Assembly (NCBI RefSeq): GCF_014648915.1
Contig: NZ_BMSA01000010.1
Coordinates: forward strand, 62,001-126,000
DNA: 64,000 nt
Direction: 5' to 3'
Origin: Streptomyces phaeofaciens
Lineage (GTDB): Bacteria; Actinomycetota; Actinomycetes; Streptomycetales; Streptomycetaceae
The translations under genes and the position numbers were made by a program. Below, piece after piece: positions 7,419-15,581 of the stretch. A model generated the notes under the pieces. It made no database searches, was not told the DNA's origin, and saw only the letters and a list, made by a program, of their open reading frames with translations. Positions within the stretch are counted from its first letter, which is position 1. Each line of letters begins with the position of its first letter.

Positions 7419-7463
7419 CGAAGGGCCCGTTACCTGCTTTTACAGCAGGTAACGGGCCCTTCG
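7419..7463 (-). terminator. Long perfect hairpin behind the tRNA-Tyr remnant
   Basis: A 20-bp perfect stem (7419-7438 with 7444-7463; arm begins CGAAGGGCCCGTTACC) with a 5-nt loop. It lies 10 nt past the 3' end of the tRNA-Tyr remnant and faces the end of the 7020 gene, so it can terminate both. The intact terminator next to a broken tRNA suggests the damage is confined to the tRNA body. Confidence 0.8.
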
Positions 7464-7472
7464 CTCTCAGCG

Positions 7473-7517
7473 TGGCGGCGCCAGGATTCGAACCTGGGAA
7501 GGCTGAGCCACACCGCC
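7473..7517 (-). pseudogene. tRNA-Tyr remnant lacking the anticodon arm (att-site scar or deletion)
   Basis: Reading the minus strand, GGCGGTGTG (7517-7509) is joined directly to GCTCAGCCTTCC and then a full T-arm CCAGG-TTCGAAT-CCTGG and acceptor CGCCGCC plus A. The two acceptor strands GGCGGTG and CGCCGCC still pair. This matches, from memory, the two ends of the streptomycete tRNA-Tyr(GTA), with about 40 nt (most of the D-arm and the whole anticodon arm) missing. It cannot act as a tRNA. tRNA-Tyr is the chromosomal attachment site of SLP1-type integrative elements in this neighbourhood (recalled), so the remnant may be a scar of element loss. Confidence 0.75.
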
Positions 7518-7638
7518 GGGATTTGCTGCCGTTCGAACCGCTTTTCGGCGGTGCTCCCTGGCAACGACGTAAACAATACCCGATGCCGAGGGGTGCTTCG
7601 CCACCTGATTGATCTGCGCCGGGAGGACCGCGGGTGGC

Positions 7639-7644
7639 TAGGCT
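7639..7644 (+). promoter_or_regulatory. Putative -10 box for yajQ
   Basis: TAGGCT, giving a predicted transcript start near 7651 and a leader of about 90 nt to the yajQ ATG. No matching -35 at 17-18 nt. Confidence 0.4.
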
Positions 7645-7740
7645 TGTCCGGATGCGGCCCGGGATCACGCCGGGCTCGGCGGCCGCCCCACGTACGCCGA
7701 TACGCACCCGACACGCACCCGATACAAGGAGCCACAGGAC

Positions 7741-8229
7741 ATGGCCGACTCCAGTTTCGACATCGTCTCGAAGGTCGAGCGGCAGGAGGTCGACAACGCC
7801 CTCAACCAGGCCGCCAAGGAGATCTCGCAGCGCTACGACTTCAAGGGCGTCGGCGCCTCGATCTCGTGGTCCGGTGACAAGATCCTGATGGAGGCGAACT
7901 CCGAGGACCGGGTGAACGCCGTCCTCGACGTCTTCCAGTCGAAGCTGATCAAGCGCGGGATCTCGCTGAAGGCCCTGGAGGCGGGCGAGCCCCAGCTCTC
8001 CGGCAAGGAGTACAAGCTCTTCGCGGAGATCAAGGAGGGCATCTCCCAGGACAACGCGAAGAAGGTCGCGAAGCTCATCCGCGACGAGGGCCCCAAGGGC
8101 GTGAAGGCCCAGGTGCAGGGCGAAGAACTGCGCGTCAGCTCCAAGAGCCGTGACGACCTCCAGGCCGTCATCGCCCTGCTGAAGGGCCAGGACTTCGACT
8201 TCGCGCTGCAGTTCGTGAACTACCGGTAG
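7741..8229 (+). CDS. yajQ: YajQ/UPF0234 nucleotide-binding protein
   Basis: 162 residues, the normal length of YajQ. The family signature is complete: MADSSFDIVSKVE at the start, ISQRYDFKG near residue 28, EANSEDRVNAVLDV near 52, KLIKRGISLKALE near 68, and the closing segment AVIALLKGQDFDFALQFVNYR (split here as recognisable halves). YajQ proteins bind nucleotides and, in some bacteria, cyclic di-GMP, and act as cytosolic regulators. The actinobacterial role is not established. The start has AAGGAG 12 nt upstream. A long terminator hairpin follows, so it is monocistronic. Confidence 0.95.
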   Translation: MADSSFDIVSKVERQEVDNALNQAAKEISQRYDFKGVGASISWSGDKILMEANSEDRVNAVLDVFQSKLIKRGISLKALEAGEPQLSGKEYKLFAEIKEGISQDNAKKVAKLIRDEGPKGVKAQVQGEELRVSSKSRDDLQAVIALLKGQDFDFALQFVNYR

Positions 8230-8260
8230 TCGCTCCCAGGCCGCGCACTCCCGGTGGCGA

Positions 8261-8307
8261 AGAAGGGTGGGTACCCGGGCCGGAAGCCCGACGGTGCCCA
8301 CCCTTCT
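8261..8307 (+). terminator. yajQ terminator hairpin
   Basis: AGAAGGGTGGG (8261-8271) pairs with CCCACCCTTCT (8297-8307), and the inner part (TACC/GGTG, CGGGC/GCCCG) continues the stem. It lies 32 nt past the yajQ stop. Confidence 0.8.
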
Positions 8308-8392
8308 CGTGCGCCCGGCCGTGACCGGGTGCGCGAGGCACGCGAGGCGCTCCAGCGGCAGCGTCCGGCGCCCCGACGCCCCCTCCCGCGCG

Positions 8393-8659
8393 TCAGTCGC
8401 GTGAGTTGCCGAAGAGGATGCGGTAGGCGATCAGCAGCACGAGCGAGCCGCCGATCGCGGCCGCCCAGGTGGCGCCGTCGTAGAAGTCCTTGGTGATGGG
8501 GTGGTCCAGCCAGCGGGCCGAGATCCAGCCGCCGACGAAAGCGCCCGCGACGCCGATGAGGGTTGTTCCGATGAAGCCGCCCGGGTCGCGCCCGGGCAGC
8601 AGGACCTTGGCGATGACTCCGGCCAACAGCCCCAGGATGATCCAGCTGATGATGCCCAT
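8393..8659 (-). CDS. GlsB/YeaQ/YmgE (transglycosylase-associated) membrane protein
   Basis: 88 residues, three hydrophobic helices (about 2-22, 30-48, 62-82) and glycine-rich turns: MGIISWIILGLLAGVIAK, then PGRDPGGFIGTTLIGVAGAFVGG. This is the standard GlsB family pattern. Members are small inner-membrane proteins induced by stress, and in Gram-positives they often accompany Asp23/Gls24 proteins. No such partner is adjacent here. Monocistronic, convergent with yajQ. Confidence 0.88.
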   Translation of the reverse strand: MGIISWIILGLLAGVIAKVLLPGRDPGGFIGTTLIGVAGAFVGGWISARWLDHPITKDFYDGATWAAAIGGSLVLLIAYRILFGNSRD

Positions 8660-8837
8660 GTCCTGAACCTGCCCTTCCGTGCTGTGCCCTCACTGTCCAG
8701 GCACTGTGATCTTGCTCGCTCCGGGCGAGCAGTACCCGCTCCGCACCCGCCGTCGCCCGCGTCCTGCCTCGCCCGCGGGTTCGTGCCGTGTTGACGTGCA
8801 CGACGTCACGGCGGCACCTGGTGGTTCCCCCGGTCAG

Positions 8838-8843
8838 TAGGGT
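8838..8843 (+). promoter_or_regulatory. -10 box of the APC permease gene (leaderless)
   Basis: TAGGGT followed by 7 nt and ATG 8851. This spacing supports the ATG at 8851 over the upstream in-frame start at 8788. Confidence 0.55.
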
Positions 8844-8850
8844 GCGGCGC

Positions 8851-10104
8851 ATGACGCAGCCCGGATCCTCCGCCCAGCTTCGACGGACTCTGAGGCTCGG
8901 CGACGCCGTGGTCATCGGGCTCGGCTCGATGATCGGGGCGGGTGTCTTCGCCGCTCTGGCTCCCGCCGCGGCAGCCGCCGGTTCCGGGCTGCTGCTCGGA
9001 CTCGCCCTCGCCGCACTGGTCGCGTATTGCAACGCCATGTCGTCGGCGCGACTCGCCGCCCGCTATCCCGCCTCGGGCGGTACCTACGTGTACGGGCGGG
9101 AGCGGCTGGGGGCGTTCTGGGGGTACCTGGCGGGGTGGTCGTTCGTGGTCGGCAAGACGGCCTCCTGCGCGGCGATGGCACTGACGGTCGGGGCGTACGT
9201 CTGGCCGGAGCAGGCGCACGCGGTGGCGGTCGCGGCCGTGGTGGCGCTGACCGCGGTGAACTACGGCGGCATCCAGAAGTCGGCCTGGCTGACCCGGGTG
9301 ATCGTGGCGGTGGTCCTGGCGGTCCTCGCTTCCGTGGTCGTGGTGTGTCTGGGGTCCGGGGCGTCCGACGCGGGACGCCTGGACGTCGGGGCCTCCGGAG
9401 GCGTCGGCGGGATGCTCCAGGCCGCCGGTCTGCTGTTCTTCGCGTTCGCCGGGTACGCGCGCATCGCGACCCTCGGCGAGGAGGTACGCGATCCCGCGCG
9501 CACCATCCCCCGGGCGATCCCCCTGGCTCTGGGCATCACGCTGGCCGTGTACGTGTGTGTGGCGGTCGCCGTCCTTTCCGTGCTGGGGGCGGGGGCTCTG
9601 GGGCGGGCTGCCGCGCCGCTGGCGGACGCGGTGCGGGCGGCGGGGGTGCCGGGGCTGGTTCCGGTGGTACGGGCCGGCGCCGCCGTGGCCGCGCTGGGGT
9701 CGCTGCTCGCCCTCATCCTGGGGGTCTCGCGCACGACGCTGGCCATGGCCCGGGACCGCCATCTGCCTGGGGCGCTGGCGGCCGTGCATCCGCGCTTCCA
9801 GGTGCCGCACCGGGCCGAACTGGCCGTGGGCGCGGTGGTCGCGGTCCTCGCCGCCACGGTGGATGTGCGGGGTGCGATCGGCTTCTCCTCCTTCGGTGTG
9901 CTGGCGTACTACGCGGTGGCCAACGCCTCCGCCTGGACCCTGGATCCGGCCCCGACGGCCCGCCTGCTGCCGGCGGTGGGCCTGGTGGGGTGTGTGGTGC
10001 TGGCGTTCGCGCTGCCGGTGACGTCGGTGGTCGTGGGGGCGGGTGTGCTGGTGGTGGGTGTGCTCGCGTACGGGGTACGGCGGTGGGCGGGCAGCGGTCG
10101 GTAG
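8851..10104 (+). CDS. APC-family amino acid permease
   Basis: 417 residues, about 12 membrane helices, of the amino acid-polyamine-organocation superfamily. Helix 1 carries the substrate-backbone motif GLGSMIGAGVFAALAP (about residues 23-38). The consensus segment after helix 6, FFAFAGYARIATLGEEVRDPARTIPRAIP (split across residues 195-223), is intact and typical of the YfnA/CAT subgroup. It would import one or more amino acids with protons. The usual C-terminal extension is missing and helix 12 ends the protein, which is normal for this shorter bacterial group. The start was chosen from the leaderless -10 spacing. No linked catabolic gene helps to define the substrate. Confidence 0.88.
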   Translation: MTQPGSSAQLRRTLRLGDAVVIGLGSMIGAGVFAALAPAAAAAGSGLLLGLALAALVAYCNAMSSARLAARYPASGGTYVYGRERLGAFWGYLAGWSFVVGKTASCAAMALTVGAYVWPEQAHAVAVAAVVALTAVNYGGIQKSAWLTRVIVAVVLAVLASVVVVCLGSGASDAGRLDVGASGGVGGMLQAAGLLFFAFAGYARIATLGEEVRDPARTIPRAIPLALGITLAVYVCVAVAVLSVLGAGALGRAAAPLADAVRAAGVPGLVPVVRAGAAVAALGSLLALILGVSRTTLAMARDRHLPGALAAVHPRFQVPHRAELAVGAVVAVLAATVDVRGAIGFSSFGVLAYYAVANASAWTLDPAPTARLLPAVGLVGCVVLAFALPVTSVVVGAGVLVVGVLAYGVRRWAGSGR

Positions 10105-10343
10105 CGCGTCGTATTCAGCGGCGCGTCGTACCCGGTGGCGCAGCGTATCCGGTGGCGCCTGGTCCGCGGTGGCGCGCGGTCCGCGGTGGCGCCTGGCCCC
10201 TGCGGCCGGCGGGGCAGCTGGGTGCCGAGGCCGAGGCGCACGGGGTGCGGGCGGGCGTACTGCCTGTGGCAGGCGGCAGTCGGGGCGCGCCGGTGCCGGT
10301 TCGCAGTGCCGGTTCGCGGTGCCGATTCGCGGTGCCGGTTCGG
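10105..10343. repeat. Degenerate short tandem repeats between convergent genes
   Basis: No gene. 10105-10200 holds several copies of a GGTGGCGC-centred unit (after CCCGGTGGCGC, TCCGGTGGCGC, CGCGGTGGCGC). 10292-10343 holds four consecutive 13-nt units of type GGTGCCGGTTCGC with one or two substitutions each, ending exactly against the stop codon of the next gene. Slippage-type expansion is the likely origin. Confidence 0.75.
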
Positions 10344-10913
10344 CTAAGCCGGCGTCTCTTCCGCCGCCGCGCGTATCCGGAACTCCGTCCACGGGGCCAT
10401 TTCGAGCCCCTCGTCCGCGACGTCGTACCAGGCCGTGCCGTCGAGCCAGGCGTGCAGCCAGTCCGTGAGGCTGGGGGCGTCGACGAACCAGGCGTGGTCG
10501 GGGTCGCCGGGGTTCGGTTCGAAGAACAGGACGGTCGCCTGCGGAGAACGGCAGTCCACGCACGCGTACATCCCGCAGCCCCAGTGGGATATCGGCAGGA
10601 CGCCCTCGGGCCAGGGCCAGTCGGGGTCCTCCCGGCCGCTCTTGCGGTTGGCGAGGTACTGGGTGACGGCGGCGGGTTCACCGGCGGGCGGGCTGTCGAG
10701 CAGGGGCAGCAGGCCGTACTCCGGGCCGAATCCGCCGTCCCCTGTCCGCAGGTAGAGGTCGGCGAGGAGCGAAGGCAGGCGGAAGCCGAGGGCGGCCTCG
10801 GCGCGGGCCAAGGTGGCCGTGTCCACGGGGTCGGGAAGCGAAGTCCAGCCCCAGGGCAGGGTGGTGGCCGCCTTGGCCGCCACCCTTGCCAGCAACTGCT
10901 CGTTCTCGGTCAT
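10344..10913 (-). CDS. SMI1/KNR4-family protein
   Basis: 189 residues from ATG 10913 (an ATG 15 nt upstream is possible). The SMI1/KNR4 fold is recognisable from LARAEAALGFRLPSLLADLYLRTGDGGFGP (residues about 36-65, given here as its landmarks LPSLLADLY and GDGGFGP) and the later WGCGMYACVDC and HAWFVDAPSLTDWL segments. In bacteria this superfamily includes immunity proteins of contact-dependent and polymorphic toxin systems, but solitary members such as this one also occur as housekeeping proteins in streptomycetes. No toxin gene is adjacent, so an immunity role is unsupported. Confidence 0.78.
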   Translation of the reverse strand: MTENEQLLARVAAKAATTLPWGWTSLPDPVDTATLARAEAALGFRLPSLLADLYLRTGDGGFGPEYGLLPLLDSPPAGEPAAVTQYLANRKSGREDPDWPWPEGVLPISHWGCGMYACVDCRSPQATVLFFEPNPGDPDHAWFVDAPSLTDWLHAWLDGTAWYDVADEGLEMAPWTEFRIRAAAEETPA

Positions 10914-11022
10914 GCGTTCATGGTGCACGCCGCCACTGACAATCGGCCCGGCCTGTGGACAACCGGTCGATTGTGGAGAACGCGGGAACTCCTGCGGGGG
11001 AATCGCGGCCCGGATCGGTCCG

Positions 11023-11415
11023 TCAGCGACCGGCGAACGGCTCGTCGGTGGACACGATTTCGCGGCCCAGCGGGAACAGCGAGACCGGGATCAGCTTGAA
11101 GTTCGCGATGCCGAACGGGATACCGATGATGGTGATGCACAGCAGGAGGCCGGTGACGATGTGGCCGATGGCCAGCCACCAGCCGGCCAGCACCAGCCAG
11201 AGCACGTTGCCGAGGCAGGAGGCCGCGCCGGCGTCCCGGCGCTCGACCGTGGTGTAGCCGAAGGGCCACAGGGCGTAGAGGCCGATCCGGAATGCCGCGA
11301 TGCCGAACGGGATGCCGATGATCGTGATGCACAACAGCACGCCTGCGAGGAGGTAGCCGAGGAACAGCCAGAAGCCGCTCAGAACGAGCCAGATGACGTT
11401 CAGAATGGTCTTCAC
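11023..11415 (-). CDS. YccF-domain inner-membrane protein
   Basis: 130 residues made of two tandem copies of the YccF (DUF307) unit: each has N-x-x-WLVL, then LLCITIIGIPFGIA, at about residues 26-41 and 88-103. Two pairs of helices are expected. Function of the family is unknown. Start is GTG 11415, overlapping the htpX stop by 4 nt (GTGA), so translation is coupled to htpX and the two proteins are probably made together. The association of HtpX protease with a small membrane protein could reflect membrane-protein quality control (inference). Confidence 0.88.
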   Translation of the reverse strand: MKTILNVIWLVLSGFWLFLGYLLAGVLLCITIIGIPFGIAAFRIGLYALWPFGYTTVERRDAGAASCLGNVLWLVLAGWWLAIGHIVTGLLLCITIIGIPFGIANFKLIPVSLFPLGREIVSTDEPFAGR

Positions 11416-12275
11416 CGGGAGCCACCTGCCATTTTCTCGAGCCGGGCGATGCGTTCCGCCATCGGCGGGTGTGTGGAGAACATCTTGGAGAATCCCTGGC
11501 CGGGGCGGAAGGGGTTCGCGATCATCATGTGGCTCGCGGTCTCGATACGGGGCTCGGGAGGCAGCGGGAGCTGCTTGGTGCCCGCTTCCAGCTTACGCAG
11601 CGCGCTGGCGAGGGCGAGGGGGTCGCCGGTGAGCTGTGCGCCGGAGGCGTCCGCCTCGTACTCGCGGGAGCGGCTGATGGCGAGCTGGATGAGGGAGGCC
11701 GCGAGGGGGCCCAGGATCATGATCAGGAGCAGGCCCAGGAGGCCGGGACCGTCGTCGTCGTCGGAGCGGCCGATCGGGATCAGCCAGGCGAAGTTGACCA
11801 GGAACATGATCACGGAGGCGAGGGCGCCGGCGACCGAGGAGATGAGGATGTCCCGGTTGTAGACGTGACTGAGTTCGTGGCCGATGACGCCGCGCAGTTC
11901 GCGCTCGTCGAGGATGCGCAGGATGCCGTCCGTGCAGCACACGGCCGCGTTGCGCGCGTTGCGGCCGGTCGCGAAGGCGTTGGGTGCCTCGGTCGGGGAG
12001 ATGTACAGGCGGGGCATGGGCTGGCGGGCCTGGTTGGAGAGTTCGCGGACCATTCGGTAGAGGGCCGGGGCCTCGAACTCGCTGACCGGGCGGGCCCGCA
12101 TCGCGCGCAGTGCCAGTTTGTCGCTGTTCCAGTACGCGTACGCGTTGGTGCCGAGCGCGATCACGACCGCGACGACGAGCCCCGCACGGCCGAAGAAGCT
12201 GCCGATGACGATGATGAGTGCGGACAGTCCCCCGAGGAGTACTGCGGTCCTGAGCCCGTTGTGCCGGCGGTGCAC
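11412..12275 (-). CDS. htpX: M48-family membrane zinc metalloprotease HtpX
   Basis: 287 residues, the family's usual length, from GTG 12275 with GGAGGG 6 nt upstream. Two N-terminal helices (about residues 8-45), then the catalytic domain with NAFATGRN, the zinc site HELSH in VIGHELSHVYNRDIL (about 133-147), two further helices, and the third ligand Glu in SREYEADASGAQL. HtpX degrades misfolded membrane proteins with the active site on the cytoplasmic face. Some streptomycetes have a second HtpX paralog; this one is the type found next to YccF. It is cotranscribed with yccF, reading away from the nuo cluster's end. Confidence 0.95.
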   Translation of the reverse strand: MHRRHNGLRTAVLLGGLSALIIVIGSFFGRAGLVVAVVIALGTNAYAYWNSDKLALRAMRARPVSEFEAPALYRMVRELSNQARQPMPRLYISPTEAPNAFATGRNARNAAVCCTDGILRILDERELRGVIGHELSHVYNRDILISSVAGALASVIMFLVNFAWLIPIGRSDDDDGPGLLGLLLIMILGPLAASLIQLAISRSREYEADASGAQLTGDPLALASALRKLEAGTKQLPLPPEPRIETASHMMIANPFRPGQGFSKMFSTHPPMAERIARLEKMAGGSR

Positions 12276-12480
12276 GGTACGCCCTCCAAGTCGTGCAGCA
12301 GGGGAACCCTTTGCTTGCGGATCTTGCGCTGTTCTCCGGTGGCCCTGGTGTCGTGCTGTCACGTCCAGTGGACCCTCCCGTACTGGTCAACGCCAGGCGG
12401 AAGCCTCTAGTTCCCTTGTGCATGCGGGCACGGGTGTGGGCCGTCCGGGTGACGGCGGGGGCGTACGCGCGCGTGCGGGC

Positions 12481-14004
12481 TCAGAAGAGGCCGGTGTCGG
12501 CGAAGCGCAGGACCAGTTGGGGTGCTCCGGAAAGGGCGATGCCGACGACCGCGGTGAGAGTGATCGCGACGGTGAGGGGAGCGGGGATCCGGTGTTCCAC
12601 GGGTTCGCCCTCGGGGGCGCGGAACAGCAGGGTCGTCCACTGGAGGTAGTAGTAGAGCGCGATCACCACGTTGACGGCCATGACGACCGCCAGCCAGCCA
12701 AGGCCCGCGTCGACGGCCGCCGAGAAGACGGTGACCTTGGCGAAGAGGCCGATGACGCCCGGCGGCAGTCCGGCGAGGCAGAGCAGGAAGAAGGCCAGAA
12801 GGAGCGCGGAGAGGGGGTTCCTGGCGTAGAGGCCCCGGTAGTCGGTGAGACGGTTCCGGGGGCTCGTACGGCCCACCAGAGCGGCGACCGCGAAGGCGCC
12901 CAGGTTCACGGCGGCGTACATGAGGGCGTACGCGACGGTGGAGCCGACGGCGTGTTCGGCGTCGTCGGAGTACGCGGCGGCGGCGATCGGTACGAGGAGG
13001 TATCCGGCCTGGCCGACCGAGGACCAGGCGAGCAGGCGGACGGCGCTGTACGCGCGCGTGGCCTGCTGGCGGAGGGCGCCGACGTTGCCGACGGTCATGG
13101 TGAGGGCGGCCAGTGCCGCCAGGGCGGGGCCCCAGACGTCGGCGTAGGACGGCAGGGCGACGACCGTGACGAGGATGAGGCCGGAGAAGCCGACCGCCTT
13201 GCCGACGACCGACAGGTAGGCGGCGACGGGCAGCGGGGCGCCGATGTAGGTGTCGGGGACCCAGAAGTGGAAGGGCACGGCGGCGGTCTTGAAGGCGAAG
13301 CCGACCAGGGTGAGGACCACGCCGGTCTGGGCGAGTGTGTCGAAGCGGCCGTCGACGTGCTGGATGCGGTCGGCGATCCGGGTGAGGTACAGGGTGCCGG
13401 TGGTCGCGTAGACGAAGCTGATGCCCATCAGGCTGACGGCGGTCGCGGTGACGGACGACAGGAAGAACTTCAGGGCCGCTTCGGAGGACCTGCGGTCGCC
13501 GTGCCGGATGCCGACGAGGGCGAAGGCGGGCAGCGAGGCGACCTCCAGGGCGACGACGAGGGTGGCGAGGTCGCGGGAGGCGGGCAGCAGGGCGGCGCCG
13601 GCGGCGGAGGACAGCAGCAGGAACCAGAACTCCCCTTCGGGGAGTCTTCCGCGCGCGTCCTTCAGCGCGGTGACCGACAGGAGGGCCGCGAGCAGCGCTC
13701 CCCCCAGAACCAGGAACTGGATGACGAGGGTGAAGCGGTCGGCCGTGTAGCTGCACGCGCTCGGGTCGCCGGTCAGGCAGAACGTGGAGCGGTCGCCGTC
13801 CAGGAGGGGCAGCAGCAGGGCTGCGGAGGCGGCGAGTCCGGCCACGGACAGCCAGCCGAGGAACGGCTTGCGCGCCTCGCTCACGAACAGGTCGGCGACG
13901 AGGACGACCAGGGCGACGACGGCCGCGAGGGTCGGCGGGGCGATCGCGAGCCAGTCGACGGACTGGACCAGCGACTCGGCGACGGGCTGGGCCGGGGAGC
14001 TCAT
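12481..14004 (-). CDS. nuoN: NADH-quinone oxidoreductase subunit N (antiporter-like membrane arm)
   Basis: 507 residues, last gene of the nuoABCHIJKLMN cluster. About 14 helices with the proton_antipo_M core: FEAALKFF-type segment SSEAALKFFLSSVTATAVSL, LVGFAFKTAAVPFHFWVPDTY with the conserved Lys on the broken helix, and KAVGFSGL. Glu in VALEVASLPAF matches the helix-5 Glu. It is one of three Mrp-type proton-pumping subunits. The ATG at 14004 overlaps the nuoM stop (ATGA). Downstream lies 200 nt before htpX's leader with no clear terminator. Confidence 0.95.
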   Translation of the reverse strand: MSSPAQPVAESLVQSVDWLAIAPPTLAAVVALVVLVADLFVSEARKPFLGWLSVAGLAASAALLLPLLDGDRSTFCLTGDPSACSYTADRFTLVIQFLVLGGALLAALLSVTALKDARGRLPEGEFWFLLLSSAAGAALLPASRDLATLVVALEVASLPAFALVGIRHGDRRSSEAALKFFLSSVTATAVSLMGISFVYATTGTLYLTRIADRIQHVDGRFDTLAQTGVVLTLVGFAFKTAAVPFHFWVPDTYIGAPLPVAAYLSVVGKAVGFSGLILVTVVALPSYADVWGPALAALAALTMTVGNVGALRQQATRAYSAVRLLAWSSVGQAGYLLVPIAAAAYSDDAEHAVGSTVAYALMYAAVNLGAFAVAALVGRTSPRNRLTDYRGLYARNPLSALLLAFFLLCLAGLPPGVIGLFAKVTVFSAAVDAGLGWLAVVMAVNVVIALYYYLQWTTLLFRAPEGEPVEHRIPAPLTVAITLTAVVGIALSGAPQLVLRFADTGLF

Positions 14005-15575
14005 CGGGTGCCTCCTGCGAGGAGCTGCTGCACGGCCGGGTCGGTCAGGCCGAGGAGGGCCTTGGGCCACAGGCCGGCGGCGACGGTGAGGGCGACGAGC
14101 GGGGTCCAGGCCGCGAACTCGTACGTCTGGACGTCGGCGAGCTTGGGGGCGTCCTGGGGGAGGGTGCCCATGCAGACGCGGCGGACCACGACGAGCAGGT
14201 AGGCGGCCGTCAGGAGGGTGCCGAACGCGGCGATCGCCGTGAAGGTGAGGAAGGCGGGGCGGCTGAGGTCGGCGGCGGGGTCGAAGGCGCCGAACATCGC
14301 GAGCATCTCGCCCCAGAAGCCGGCCAGGCCGGGCAGTCCGAGCGAGGCGACGGCCGCGAAGGCGAGCAGGCCGCCGAGGCGCGGGGCCTTGCCGTAGAGG
14401 GCGGCGCCGGTCTGTTCGGCGAGGGCGTCGAGGTCGGTGGTGCCCGTGCGGTCCTTCAGCGCTCCGACCAGGAAGAAGAGGAGGCCGGTGATGAGGCCGT
14501 GGGCGATGTTGGCGAACAGGGCGCCGTTGACGCCGGTCGGGGTGGTGGAGGCGATACCGAGCAGGACGAAGCCCATGTGGCCGACGGAGGAGTAGGCGAT
14601 CAGGCGCTTGAGGTCGCCCTTCGCGCCCTGCTTGGCGAGGGCCAGGCAGGCCAGGGATCCGTAGATGATCCCGACGACGGCGAAGGCGGCGAGGTAGGGC
14701 GCGAAGGTGTGGAAGCCGTCGGGGGCGATCGGAAGCAGGATGCGGACGAACCCGTACGTACCCATCTTGAGCAGGACGCCGGCCAGCAGGACCGAGCCGA
14801 CGGTCGGGGCAGCGGTGTGGGCGTCGGGCAGCCAGCTGTGCAGGGGCCACATCGGGGTCTTGACCGCGAGTCCGAGCCCGATCGACAGAACGGCGATGAC
14901 CTGCACGGATGTGGTCAGCGACCGGCCGTTGTCAGTGGCGAGTGCCACCATGTCGAAAGTGCCCGCGTCGATTCCGATCAGGAGCAGGCCGAGCAGCATG
15001 ACCACGGATCCGAGCAGCGTGAAGAGGATGAACTTCATCGCCGCCGGGCTCCTGCCCTCGCCGCCCCAGCGGGCGATGAGGAAGTACATCGGGATCAGGA
15101 CCATCTCGAAGGCGAGGAAGAACAGCAGCAGGTCGAGGACGGCGAAGGTGGCGAGGGTGCCGGACTCGAGGACGAGCACGAGTGCGACGAAGGCCTTCGG
15201 GGTCGGGCCCGCGGGCATCTTGAAGTAGGAGTAGAGCGCGCAGAGGAAGGTCAGCAGCGCAGTCAGGAGCAGCAGGGGGAGGGAGATGCCGTCGATGCCG
15301 AGGTGGATGCGCACGTCGAGTGCGGGGATCCAGCTGATGTCCGTGCCGGCCTGCATCTTCGACGGATGGTCGTGGTCGAAGCCGAGCGCGAGGACGATCG
15401 CGGCGACGAGGACGACTCCGGTGACCGTGACGCCGTGGCGGAGCACGGCCTGCTCGGGTGACTTCCCCTTCAGCCCGGGCGGGGCGGGCAGCAGAGCGGC
15501 GGCGGCGCCGAGGAGCGGGCCGACGACGACGAACGCCAGAAGGAACTGCATCACGGACTCGTTGATATCGATCAC
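14001..15575 (-). CDS. nuoM: NADH-quinone oxidoreductase subunit M
   Basis: 524 residues, about 14 helices, Mrp antiporter type. Landmarks are LGIDGISLPLLLLTALLTFL near residue 92, the helix-5 Glu in FFLAFEMVLIPMYFLIARWGG, the Lys helix LAVKTPMWPLHSWLPDAHT, and KRLIAYSSVGHMGFVLLG. All essential charged residues are in place, so it should pump. GTG 15575 was taken as start; ATG 15551 (product MQFLLAF) is an alternative. It is separated from nuoL by 6 nt and overlaps nuoN by 4. Confidence 0.95.
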   Translation of the reverse strand: MIDINESVMQFLLAFVVVGPLLGAAAALLPAPPGLKGKSPEQAVLRHGVTVTGVVLVAAIVLALGFDHDHPSKMQAGTDISWIPALDVRIHLGIDGISLPLLLLTALLTFLCALYSYFKMPAGPTPKAFVALVLVLESGTLATFAVLDLLLFFLAFEMVLIPMYFLIARWGGEGRSPAAMKFILFTLLGSVVMLLGLLLIGIDAGTFDMVALATDNGRSLTTSVQVIAVLSIGLGLAVKTPMWPLHSWLPDAHTAAPTVGSVLLAGVLLKMGTYGFVRILLPIAPDGFHTFAPYLAAFAVVGIIYGSLACLALAKQGAKGDLKRLIAYSSVGHMGFVLLGIASTTPTGVNGALFANIAHGLITGLLFFLVGALKDRTGTTDLDALAEQTGAALYGKAPRLGGLLAFAAVASLGLPGLAGFWGEMLAMFGAFDPAADLSRPAFLTFTAIAAFGTLLTAAYLLVVVRRVCMGTLPQDAPKLADVQTYEFAAWTPLVALTVAAGLWPKALLGLTDPAVQQLLAGGTR

Positions 15576-15581
15576 GCCTGC

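Noticed and set aside
7652..7888. ATG 7 nt after a TAGGCT box, opening a leaderless frame overlapping yajQ
   Set aside because: The translation is Arg/Thr/Ser/Pro-rich without structure and is a frame shadow of yajQ; the box is better read as the yajQ promoter.
10105..10343. Possible CRISPR-like repeat array
   Set aside because: Repeats are short, tandem and without spacers, and no cas genes are present.
10344..10913. Toxin-immunity pair based on the SMI1/KNR4 fold
   Set aside because: No toxin-like or secretion-effector gene is adjacent; neighbours are a permease and a YccF protein.
9027..11099. 690-codon plus-strand frame running through the APC permease and the SMI1/KNR4-like gene
   Set aside because: Out of frame with the permease and antisense to the next gene; the Gly/Arg-rich translation has no recognisable domain.
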